A stretch of 64,000 nt of DNA, taken from CAZYTX01 sp964650485. GTDB lineage: Bacteria > RBG-13-61-14 > DATKZS01. Numbering within the stretch: the first letter of the stretch is position 1; every line of letters starts with the position of its first letter. The stretch lies in the NCBI GenBank assembly GCA_964650485.1, contig CAZYTX010000014.1, forward strand, positions 1 through 64,000, read 5' to 3'. The position numbers and the translations under genes are program-made. Below, in pieces: positions 18,671 to 26,076 of this stretch. The notes below the pieces were generated by a model. It was given only the letters and a program-made list of their open reading frames with translations. It was not told the origin of the DNA and searched no databases.

Positions 18671-18793
18671 CGGGAGAATCGGGCCGTTCAATAAAAGGTC
18701 CGGAGTGGCGGACTTCCTGCCCTCCGAGGAAGACTCGTACATCATCGGCGATGTGCTGGTGATTGACGGAGCATGACGGTGAAGGCGCTTTAA
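18671..18793 (+). pseudogene. Decayed 3' end of a second SDR gene
   Basis: The frame from 18672 reads GRIGPFNKRSGVADF, then LPSEEDSYIIG, DVLVIDG, a recognisable SDR C-terminus. The reading frame ends at TGA 18774-18776. Compared with the intact SDR end at 17976-18013, one G is missing just before ATGACGGTGAAGGCGCT, so the final MTVKAL is out of frame. No upstream SDR body is present; the toxin-antitoxin pair occupies that place. This is best explained as a remnant of a tandem SDR duplicate. Confidence 0.8.
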
Positions 18794-18886
18794 ACGCCAA
18801 GCCGCCGAGGGAAGAAGAGGACGCCAAGAAGATATGGAAAAGTCAAAGATATTTCCATTTGTGGGTGAAAGAAAGGAGTGATAAAA

Positions 18887-20050
18887 ATGGCGATGGGCAA
18901 AGAGGACATGGCCGCGTTCAGGGACATGGCGCGCTCTTTTGCAAAGCGCAGCATCGCTCCCATCCTGGAGCACGACTCTCCCGACGGTGACCTCTCCAGG
19001 GTGCCTGAAGTCCTGGACCAGGCTTTCGAGACCGGGCTTTTGAGCTCGCCCCTGCCGGATGCTCCCGGCCACGAGGCCGGCATATGGGGCAGAAGCACAC
19101 TGGAAGAGGGGCCGCACTCGTCGCTCGTGCTGCTCCAGGAGCTATCCAATGCCTGCGCCGGAGTGGCCATGAACGTGCATGCCCTGGGCCTTGCAAGCCT
19201 TGTGGTATCCATGGCGGAGAAGAGACCGGCCCAGGTGCCGGACCGGCTGGCAGTGGCGCTCTTTGAGAACGGCTTCCCGCCCGGGCCGGGAACCATCATG
19301 GACCCCGGTGCACACGGCCCGGCCGGCATCCGCACCCGGGCCGAGCGAGATGGCGCCGCATACGTGATAAGCGGGAGCAAGGAGTTCGTGTACATGGGCC
19401 ACGGGTCCGAGGGCTTTGTGGTGTTTGCAATGCTGGGTGACGACTGGTCCGCGCTTCTTGTGCCCGGAGATTCACAGGGACTGACCGTAAAGGACGCGGG
19501 ACACAGGATGGGGCTCCGGGCGTGTCCGCTGGTGAACGTGGAACTTGACCAGATGAAGGTTCCCGCGGATGCCCTGCTCGGGTTTGACCGGCCCATGCCC
19601 GAGGTGGTGATGGAGGTGCTCAGACTGTGGTGGCTTGGGACCCTGGCAATAGGCTCTGGCGTGGTCAGGAAGGCCCTGGACTCGGCGCGCCAGTACGCGT
19701 ACGAGAGGTACCAGGGAGGCACCGAGATAATAAACCACCCCGGGGTCAACGCGCTGCTCCTGGCCGAGGTCGAGGCCAGGGCACTCCAGTGCGGGACGCT
19801 GGTGGAGATGGCAGCCGAAGGCACGGGCGCGGCCATCGAGTCCCTGCTGTTCGCGGCCAGGTCGAGGCTCTCGGGCCTTGCAAGCGCGGCATCCGCGGTC
19901 ACGGACTCGCTCCAGGTGTTCGGCGGTTACGGCTACATGGAGGACTACCCCATGACCAAGCTATACAGGGACATTAACACCCTGAAGAGGGCGGGCGGCG
20001 GGCCGAGGGACCTCGAGGCCATGATAGCCGGCCTGTCAATGGAGTCCTGA
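18887..20050 (+). CDS. Acyl-CoA dehydrogenase-like subunit, catalytic base not seen
   Basis: 387 residues from ATG 18887, with AAAGGAG at 18872-18878 eight bases before. The fold is that of acyl-CoA dehydrogenases: N-terminal helices, a beta domain (SGSKEFVYMGH), and C-terminal four-helix domain with DSLQVFGGYGYMEDYPMTKLYRD. Two usual features are missing. The FAD/substrate loop normally reading TEPGAGSD is FENGFPPGPGTIMDPG. The C-terminal YEGT-like site of the catalytic glutamate reads RAGGGPRD, and the alternative helix-G position shows no glutamate (VLRLWWLG). It is followed after one base by a second, complete acyl-CoA dehydrogenase, which suggests a heteromeric enzyme with this chain as the non-catalytic half. 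Confidence 0.78.
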   Translation: MAMGKEDMAAFRDMARSFAKRSIAPILEHDSPDGDLSRVPEVLDQAFETGLLSSPLPDAPGHEAGIWGRSTLEEGPHSSLVLLQELSNACAGVAMNVHALGLASLVVSMAEKRPAQVPDRLAVALFENGFPPGPGTIMDPGAHGPAGIRTRAERDGAAYVISGSKEFVYMGHGSEGFVVFAMLGDDWSALLVPGDSQGLTVKDAGHRMGLRACPLVNVELDQMKVPADALLGFDRPMPEVVMEVLRLWWLGTLAIGSGVVRKALDSARQYAYERYQGGTEIINHPGVNALLLAEVEARALQCGTLVEMAAEGTGAAIESLLFAARSRLSGLASAASAVTDSLQVFGGYGYMEDYPMTKLYRDINTLKRAGGGPRDLEAMIAGLSMES

Positions 20051-20051
20051 C

Positions 20052-21359
20052 ATGTACCTTCCCACCCATCCGGAGAAAGCCAAGGAGCACATGCCCTTCC
20101 TGGGAAGACTGATGGTGAGGAAGCGCTACGGCGACTTCTGGGAGGAGGAGACGCGTACCCTTCCGTGGACCATGAGGTCCCTGCGCAGGAGGTACAGGGC
20201 GTTTGCGGATCAGTTCATAAGGCCCCGGGCATTGGAGGTTGACAAGGACGTGTCAGCCCTGGACAAGGAGGCGCTGTTCAGGGAGTACGCGAGCAGAGGG
20301 TGGGCCACTGAGCTCTTGCCCAGGCCGGTGGGCAGGATGAAGCTCGCCTGCATAAGGAACTACGGCATGCACACGGCTCTCAAGATGGAGGAGCTGTGCG
20401 CGGCCTGCGGGGGCATAGCCCTCATGCTGGGGGCTCACGACCTGGGCGTGGCCCCGCTCCTCCTCTGCGGGCACTTGCGCACGCACATAAGGTGGACCAT
20501 GCCCCTGTACCGGAGGATCAACAAAGGCGAGAACCTTATCATGGCCTTTGCTATCACCGAGCCGGGTGCAGGCTCGGACGTTGAGGAGACCGAGGGCGCC
20601 ATGAAGGCGAGATTGGTGACCAGGGCGAGGAGAACGGACGGGGGCTACAGGATATCCGGCCGCAAGGTGTTCATCTCCGACGGGGGTATTGCCAGATACG
20701 TGACCCTGTTCAGTTGCCTGGAGGACGAGGGGGCGGAGAGCTGGACCTGCTTTGTGATCGAGAGGGGCATGGAGGGCTTCTCCCTGGGCAGGCAGGAGAA
20801 GAAAATGGGGCAGAAGGCAGGCGACGCCACCGAGCTGATATTGGAGGACGTATTGGTGCCGGAGAGGAACCGGGTGGGTCCCGAGAGGTCGGGCTGGGCC
20901 CTGAACCGGGTGGTGCTGAACCTGTCCCGGCCCATTGTGGGCGCCATTGCCCTGGGCACAGGCAGGGGCGCGTTCGAGCACTGCCTCGAATTCTGCCGGA
21001 ACACCCGGCTTGGCAACAAGCCCCTGGTGCACTTCCAGGAGGTGCAGCTTGCGCTTGCCGAGATGATGATACAACTGTGGGCCGCAAGGTCGCTCATATG
21101 GCAGGGTATAATGAGGTTCATGCCGCCCCTGCCAGCGGCATCGAGCGCGTCCAAGATTTTCGCCTCCGACACCGCGGTGCGGGTTAGCGAGATGGCCATG
21201 GACCTCATGGGCGACCACGCCTACATGCACGGCAGAGGCGTTGAAAAGGCGCTCCGGGACGCAAGGCTCACCCAGATTTACGAGGGGACCAACCAGATCA
21301 ACCGGCTACAGGTGATCGAGGACCTGTGGGAGTCGGACGTGGCCAGGGGAGTGGAATGA
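20052..21359 (+). CDS. Acyl-CoA dehydrogenase (complete active site)
   Basis: 435 residues. It has the flavin motif AITEPGAGSDVEE, SGRKVFISDGG in the beta domain, and the C-terminal catalytic motif LTQIYEGTNQINRL with the base Glu411. The N-terminus is about 30 residues longer than in short-chain members. The reaction is alpha,beta-oxidation of an acyl-CoA to the trans-2-enoyl-CoA, with electrons to ETF or another acceptor. It lies one base after the divergent acyl-CoA dehydrogenase-like gene and overlaps the isomerase start by four bases. Substrate chain length cannot be read from the sequence. Confidence 0.88.
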   Translation: MYLPTHPEKAKEHMPFLGRLMVRKRYGDFWEEETRTLPWTMRSLRRRYRAFADQFIRPRALEVDKDVSALDKEALFREYASRGWATELLPRPVGRMKLACIRNYGMHTALKMEELCAACGGIALMLGAHDLGVAPLLLCGHLRTHIRWTMPLYRRINKGENLIMAFAITEPGAGSDVEETEGAMKARLVTRARRTDGGYRISGRKVFISDGGIARYVTLFSCLEDEGAESWTCFVIERGMEGFSLGRQEKKMGQKAGDATELILEDVLVPERNRVGPERSGWALNRVVLNLSRPIVGAIALGTGRGAFEHCLEFCRNTRLGNKPLVHFQEVQLALAEMMIQLWAARSLIWQGIMRFMPPLPAASSASKIFASDTAVRVSEMAMDLMGDHAYMHGRGVEKALRDARLTQIYEGTNQINRLQVIEDLWESDVARGVE

Positions 21360-22195
21360 AGACCGCGATCGTGGCCTCCATCTCCCCCACCTCGTTCGAA
21401 GCGCTGGCACTTTCAGATGACGTGACCCGGGCATTTAAGCTCGTATCTGATTACGGGTTCAACGGCATTGAGATAGCGGTGCGCGACCCTGACCAGGTGT
21501 CTGCAAAAGATATGCTCAGGCTGTGCAGGGACTACAACCTGGAGATAGCTGCAATCGGCACGGGCCAGGCATACGTGGAGGACGGATTGAGCCTCACCAG
21601 CACGGACCGGGAAAACAGGAAGAGGGCAAAGGAGCGGCTGAAAAGGCACATTGAGCTCTCGAGTGAACTTGGAGCATTGGTGATCATCGGTCTGGTCAGG
21701 GGCAAGGTAAGCAAAAAGAGCGAGGCGCCAAAGGCCCTGGACCTGCTCCTCGAGTGCATGGCCGAGCTTTCTGAGTACGCAAAAGCCGTGGGCGCCCCGG
21801 GTCTCCTCATCGAGCCTATAAACCGCTACGAGACCGGGATCATAAACTCGGTTCAGGAGGCCGCCGAGTTCCTGGACCGGCTAAGGGGGCTGCCCGTCAA
21901 AATACTTGCCGACGCCTTTCACATGAACATCGAGGACAGGGACATGGCCGCTAGCTTAAGGGAAGCGGGCCACAGGCTGGGCCACGTGCACCTGGCAGAC
22001 TCGAACAGGCGCGCGCCCGGGCAGGGACACATCGAGTTCGAGCCGATCATTAAGGCACTACATGAGATCAACTATAAGGGGCATCTGTCGGCCGAGATTC
22101 TGCCGGAGCCCGACCCGGAGAGCGCTCTCCAGCTTACCGCGGAGTTCTTTGACAGGACATTGGGGCTAAAAAGAAAGCTGGAGATGGATGAATAG
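21356..22195 (+). CDS. Sugar phosphate isomerase/epimerase family TIM-barrel protein
   Basis: 279 residues from ATG 21356, which overlaps the preceding stop (ATGA). It belongs to the AP endonuclease family 2 barrels: LIEPINRYETGIINSVQEAAEF, ADAFHMNIED and GHVHLADSNRRAPGQGHIEF carry the metal-binding Glu, Asp/His, His and Glu expected of D-tagatose 3-epimerase, hydroxypyruvate isomerase and related enzymes. The reaction would be a metal-dependent aldose-ketose isomerisation or C3 epimerisation. Its place in an acyl-CoA dehydrogenase operon is unusual for a sugar enzyme, so the true substrate may be different. Confidence 0.82.
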   Translation: MKTAIVASISPTSFEALALSDDVTRAFKLVSDYGFNGIEIAVRDPDQVSAKDMLRLCRDYNLEIAAIGTGQAYVEDGLSLTSTDRENRKRAKERLKRHIELSSELGALVIIGLVRGKVSKKSEAPKALDLLLECMAELSEYAKAVGAPGLLIEPINRYETGIINSVQEAAEFLDRLRGLPVKILADAFHMNIEDRDMAASLREAGHRLGHVHLADSNRRAPGQGHIEFEPIIKALHEINYKGHLSAEILPEPDPESALQLTAEFFDRTLGLKRKLEMDE

Positions 22196-22413
22196 AAGCA
22201 ATGCAAATTGCGCTACCAGAACCTGGCGCGTTTGGGCACAGCTATTGCGTTTAAGCTTTATGTGCTCGAGATCGTGAAGGATATCTGATAACCACGGGTT
22301 CTCTTAACCAGGATGTCATGCTCCCATCCTTATATCTGATTATAGCAAACCCTTGGCGGCAGGGCGTTCAAAAGAGGAACACAGGGTCCACTGGCCGTTT
22401 GTAAAATTTGCGT
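22196..22413. other. Non-coding stretch with nothing recognised
   Basis: This is the first part of a 655-base gap between the isomerase and carD, visibly more AT-rich than its neighbours. No open frame with a plausible start, no terminator hairpin with a T run and no repeat was seen in it. Confidence 0.5.
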
Positions 22414-22442
22414 TTGACAACCCCCTCTTGCTCTGGTATAAT
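22414..22442 (+). promoter_or_regulatory. Perfect consensus sigma-70 promoter
   Basis: TTGACA (22414-22419) and TATAAT (22437-22442) are separated by exactly 17 bases. Transcription should start near 22449 and run toward carD, whose start codon is about 400 bases away. Full consensus in both hexamers is rare for an ordinary mRNA and typical of stable RNA genes. Confidence 0.85.
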
Positions 22443-22448
22443 TAAAAT

Positions 22449-22600
22449 CAGATTAGAACCTTGGCTGAAAGCTCGAAACTATAATCCCTGTTCTACGCGG
22501 TGCCTGAAATCTCCCTCTGAGAGAAGTTTTGCTTGCCCAAAGCTGATAGCGGACGCTGATTTTGAGCCGGGGACTTCCGGAATGGTGCTCGCTTTTTTTC
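22449..22600 (+). ncRNA. Candidate small RNA or long structured carD leader
   Basis: About 150 bases from the predicted start to a run of seven T at 22593-22599. No convincing coding frame. Possible structure: a long-range stem between GCGGTGCC (22497-22504) and GGTGCTCGC (22584-22592), ending right at the T run, with small hairpins inside (for example CCGG at 22567-22570 with CCGG at 22577-22580). An alternative terminator stem is GAGC (22564-22567) with GCTC (22588-22591). A long closing stem with an internal bubble would suit a 6S-type RNA, but I cannot match conserved 6S sequence. It could instead be a carD mRNA leader with an attenuator. Confidence 0.45.
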
Positions 22601-22850
22601 GGAAGAAGCATGATCAAAACTTATTACATATCAAACAGCCCGCAAAACTTCAAAGAAAACATCTATCCATCCGCCCAACACCTTGATTATATTCGTGTTT
22701 TTATGCGCGATCCCCGGACGCACCCCTTTTTAAGAAATCTGTGCTTAAGAGTTTTTAATGAAACAAATCAGGCACTTAGACATATAAATACCGTTGTGCG
22801 GTCCGGTCATGTGCCGGTTCACATTTTCATGCAAACAGGGGGAAGGATGC

Positions 22851-23354
22851 ATGCAAGAGTCAATTTTTGATGAATTCAAGGTGGGTGACATAGCTGTTTA
22901 TCCTGCCCACGGCGTCACGGTGGTGGAGGGCATCGAGAACAAGGAGATTTCCGGGAGCAGCCAGATTTTCTACATACTCCGCCTGCTGGAGAACGACACC
23001 ACCATAATGATCCCCCAGGAGAACGCCGGGATCGTGGGTCTGCGCGGCGTGATAAACAGGCGCGAGGTGCACGAGGTCTACCGCATACTCAGGAAAAAGA
23101 AGAACCGTGCTAAAAGCCAGACCTGGAACCGCAGGCACAGGAGGTACATGGAGAAGATCAAGTCCGGGAGCGTGTACGAGATCGCAGAGGTTCTCCGGGA
23201 CCTCTACCTGTTAAAGCTAAACAAGGACCTGAGCTTCGGAGAGAGAAAAGTGCTCGATACCGCCAGGAGCCTGCTGATAAAAGAGCTCTCCATAGCAAAG
23301 AACTCCAAGGAGAGCAAGATAGAGAAGGAGATAGAAAAGATATTCCACGCCTGA
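22851..23354 (+). CDS. carD: CarD-family transcriptional regulator
   Basis: 167 residues from ATG 22851, preceded by GGGGGAAGG; an in-frame GTG/ATG-like extension to 22794 is less likely. The N-terminal RNA polymerase interacting domain reads FKVGDIAVYPAHGVTVVEGIE, the Tudor-like CarD/TRCF-RID fold. The C-terminal helical domain (YMEKIKSGSVYEIAEVLRDLYLL and SFGERKVLDTARSLLIKEL) binds DNA at the promoter. CarD binds the RNA polymerase beta subunit and alters open-complex stability. It is monocistronic: a terminator follows directly. Confidence 0.95.
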   Translation: MQESIFDEFKVGDIAVYPAHGVTVVEGIENKEISGSSQIFYILRLLENDTTIMIPQENAGIVGLRGVINRREVHEVYRILRKKKNRAKSQTWNRRHRRYMEKIKSGSVYEIAEVLRDLYLLKLNKDLSFGERKVLDTARSLLIKELSIAKNSKESKIEKEIEKIFHA

Positions 23355-23366
23355 AATAATAAATAT

Positions 23367-23410
23367 GAACTCCAGGGCCCGCCCCCAAGAAACAGGGGCG
23401 GGTTCTTTTT
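23367..23410 (+). terminator. Rho-independent terminator after carD
   Basis: The arm CCCGCCCC (23378-23385) pairs with GGGGCGGG (23395-23402), extended by GAAC (23367-23370) with GTTC (23402-23405), and is followed by a TTTTT run. It begins 12 bases after the carD stop. Confidence 0.85.
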
Positions 23411-23472
23411 ATTGTATTGCGCAGAGGAACCTGATATGGTGCGCTTTTGGAAGCCCGAAGGAGCCCGATTCC

Positions 23473-24759
23473 GTGAACAGGAAAGCAATAATGTTTGTGC
23501 TCGCGCTTTTGTTGCCGGCGGCAGCTAGCGGTTCTTCTCCCGCGGCGGACGGGTTCATACTTGGTGTTAGCCAGGGCGCTTCTGAGGCAATCCCTGTCAT
23601 GCGTGAGCTGGGCATCAAGTGGGGCCGCATGAGCATATCATGGAATGACGTGACCCCTGGGATTGAAGAGCCTTTCCCGCGGCTTGATGACGTTATAGAC
23701 AGCCGGGAGGCTGTTATCGAGTTCTCCCGGGGAGTTGACTGGACCGATGCTGACAGGCGTCTCAGATACAGGCTGGAGAACGGAATCACCCCGATTCCCA
23801 TCATAGGAAGCGGCTGGCATACGTCCTACCCCCGCTACAAGGGCGCCAAGGCGCACCCGGAGGCTGTGGGGCCCGAGCATTACCTGGCCTTCATGTACAT
23901 CTACGTCCGTTCCACGGTGGAGCGCTACGACGGCGACGGGTTCCTGGATGCGGAAGATATTGTCATAAAGCTCTGGCAGACCGAGAACGAGCTCAACCAG
24001 GCGGGCCTGACCGCGGCCTGGGGATGGCGCGACCCCACGTGGTTCAAGGGGCTTCGCTCCTCATGGAACGACTGGGACTGGCTCACCCGGCTGCTTGGCA
24101 TACTTTACCGGGCCGTACACGACGCCGACCCCGAGGCCATCACCTACATGAACTTCCACACCGACATACACCCCCGCATGAACCGGCTGTTTGGCTCTCC
24201 CCACTGGGAGCAGGCTGTCCGGGACTGGAAGGACCTCATGGACGTTATAGGTTTTGACGCCTACCCCAACTACTACACCGCAGACCCGGTCCGTGGCGAG
24301 GTCGTGGGCGAACGGGTTGCGAGGATAAAGGAGCTGGCGCCCGGCAAGAAGGTGATGGTGATCGAGGTGGACTACCCTTATGCTCCCGCTGTGCGCGGCT
24401 TCTCGCCTGAGAAGCAGGCCCGGTTCCTTGGCGCCTCGTATGAAGCGGCAAGGCAGGCTGGCGCGGACGGGTACTTCAAGTTCCGGGTGATGGACCCGGG
24501 AAAGCACGAAGTGGACATCACCGAAAAGGACCTTGCAAACCTCGAAAAGATCGTGCCCTGGTACGAGCAGGGGAAGATGTGGCGGCTGCTCTTCTGGGCC
24601 CTGCCCAGGTATGCTTACGTGCGCGACCATTTCTTGGACGTGCTCAAGTCCGTGGAGGGCAACTGGGGGGTGATTGACCAGCACGGCAACAAGCTCCCGG
24701 CTTATTACGTGCTAGAGGACATGGTGGAGCAAAGCCGCAAGGGGCGGACCCATCAGTAA
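23473..24759 (+). CDS. Secreted glycoside-hydrolase-like (TIM-barrel) protein
   Basis: 428 residues from GTG 23473, which has GAAGGAG upstream and is followed directly by a signal peptide (NRKAIMFVLALLLPAAASG); a longer in-frame opening to 23365 would bury the signal. The mature part looks like a clan GH-A barrel: ELGIKWGRMSISWNDV early (as in GH39/GH5 type proteins), LWQTENELNQAG with the candidate acid/base Glu after Asn or Glu (TENE), and VMVIEVDYPY with a candidate nucleophile Glu on a later strand. DVIGFDAYPNYY is also typical. Periplasmic or extracellular. Glycan target unknown. Confidence 0.7.
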   Translation: MNRKAIMFVLALLLPAAASGSSPAADGFILGVSQGASEAIPVMRELGIKWGRMSISWNDVTPGIEEPFPRLDDVIDSREAVIEFSRGVDWTDADRRLRYRLENGITPIPIIGSGWHTSYPRYKGAKAHPEAVGPEHYLAFMYIYVRSTVERYDGDGFLDAEDIVIKLWQTENELNQAGLTAAWGWRDPTWFKGLRSSWNDWDWLTRLLGILYRAVHDADPEAITYMNFHTDIHPRMNRLFGSPHWEQAVRDWKDLMDVIGFDAYPNYYTADPVRGEVVGERVARIKELAPGKKVMVIEVDYPYAPAVRGFSPEKQARFLGASYEAARQAGADGYFKFRVMDPGKHEVDITEKDLANLEKIVPWYEQGKMWRLLFWALPRYAYVRDHFLDVLKSVEGNWGVIDQHGNKLPAYYVLEDMVEQSRKGRTHQ

Positions 24760-24820
24760 AGCTTTGCCAGGACCAGTTAGCCCGTTCTAAAATGCAGGGC
24801 AGAAAAAATACAAGGAGCGC

Positions 24821-26050
24821 ATGATGATTGACCTGAACCTGACCTCCGAGCAGAGGCTGATAAGAGAGGTGACAAGGAAGTTCTGCGAGCGCGAGATCGA
24901 GCCTGTGACAGCTCTCCTGGACGAGCACAAGATGCTGCCTTACGACCTTATCCGCAGGTTTATCCAGGAGGTCCAGGGCGGCGAGGTCCTGGAGACCGCG
25001 GACGACCTCTACGACCTTCACATGAGCCGCGATTTCCTCTCAAAAGCCTTGGTGTCAATCGAGCTGTCAAGGTCCTGTCCCGGGTTCGTGCTCTCCATGG
25101 GCTCGAGCCTGGAGCTGTGCGGGTACGCCATATACTATGCCGGCGCCCGCGAGCAGGTGGAGCGATGGGCCCTGCCCATATACCGGGGAGAAAAGGTCGG
25201 CTCATGGGGACTGACCGAGCCCGAGGCCGGCTCGGACGTGCAAAGCCTGAGGTCAACTGCCAGGCCCGACGGGGACCACTACGTGCTCAGCGGCCAGAAG
25301 ACCTTTATCTCAAACGCGCCATACGCTGACACCATGGTCATATACGCCAAGGCCCCCGCTGGCATAACCGCGTTCGTGCTGGAGCGGGGCATGGAAGGGC
25401 TGTCCTTCAGCGAGCCCTTTGACAAGATGGGGCACAGGGCGTCTCCCACCGGCGCCATATACATGGAAGACGTAAAGGTGCCGAAAGAGAACCTGCTTGG
25501 AGAGGAGGGCAAGGGGTTCTGGTACGCGTTAAACAACTTGAACCACGAGAGGGCCTACACCCCCTGCCTGATGATAGGCGGGATGGAGAGGTGCATCGAG
25601 GAGGCTGTAAAGTTCGCAAAAGAGAGGGTGCAGTTCGGAAAGCCCATAATCAAGTTCCAGGGCATCCAGTTCATGCTGGCCAGGATGTGGACCAAGCTGA
25701 TGGCATCATACAGCATGCTCTTCACCCTGGGGGAGATGGAGGACAAGGGCATGGACATGACCGCCATGGCCAGCGCGGCCAAGCTCTTCTCCACTGAGTC
25801 GGCCACCCAGGTGGCGCTCGACGCCATACAGATTATGGGCGGCTACGGGTACATGAAGGAGTACAAGGTGGAGAGGTTCATGAGGGACGCAAAGCTCATG
25901 GAGATCGGGGCCGGCACCAGCCAGATACAGATGCTCATAATGGCTCGCCAGCTCATGAGGGCCGACCCGCTGGAGCTATCCCCGGCATTTGCCGGGCCCG
26001 CCCTGTTCGACAGGGTCCCGGAATGGGCAAAAAGCGAAAACAAGGATTAA
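24821..26050 (+). CDS. Acyl-CoA dehydrogenase, isovaleryl-/long-chain-type active site
   Basis: 409 residues; start ATG 24821 or the ATG directly after it, with AAGGAG upstream. It has GLTEPEAGSDVQSLR (flavin motif), SGQKTFIS and GYGYMKEYKVERFMRDAKL. At the usual C-terminal catalytic site the text is EIGAGTSQIQ, with Ala where medium-chain enzymes have Glu. A glutamate instead stands at the helix-G position (NLNHERA, Glu243). Isovaleryl-CoA and long-chain acyl-CoA dehydrogenases show exactly this swap, so the enzyme is probably active. It is followed after 26 bases by an acyl-CoA synthetase, then TetR. Confidence 0.88.
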   Translation: MMIDLNLTSEQRLIREVTRKFCEREIEPVTALLDEHKMLPYDLIRRFIQEVQGGEVLETADDLYDLHMSRDFLSKALVSIELSRSCPGFVLSMGSSLELCGYAIYYAGAREQVERWALPIYRGEKVGSWGLTEPEAGSDVQSLRSTARPDGDHYVLSGQKTFISNAPYADTMVIYAKAPAGITAFVLERGMEGLSFSEPFDKMGHRASPTGAIYMEDVKVPKENLLGEEGKGFWYALNNLNHERAYTPCLMIGGMERCIEEAVKFAKERVQFGKPIIKFQGIQFMLARMWTKLMASYSMLFTLGEMEDKGMDMTAMASAAKLFSTESATQVALDAIQIMGGYGYMKEYKVERFMRDAKLMEIGAGTSQIQMLIMARQLMRADPLELSPAFAGPALFDRVPEWAKSENKD

Positions 26051-26076
26051 GCCGTCCTGCCGGAGGTTTATACTAG

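Noticed and set aside
22517..22522. CTGAGA preceded by GGTGCC, as in TPP riboswitches
   Set aside because: The second conserved TPP block (GGATAATGCCAGCG-like) is absent, and carD is not a thiamine gene.
22562..22870. Open frame of 102 codons upstream of carD
   Set aside because: No ribosome binding site, overlaps the candidate RNA terminator and the carD start, and has no recognisable motif.
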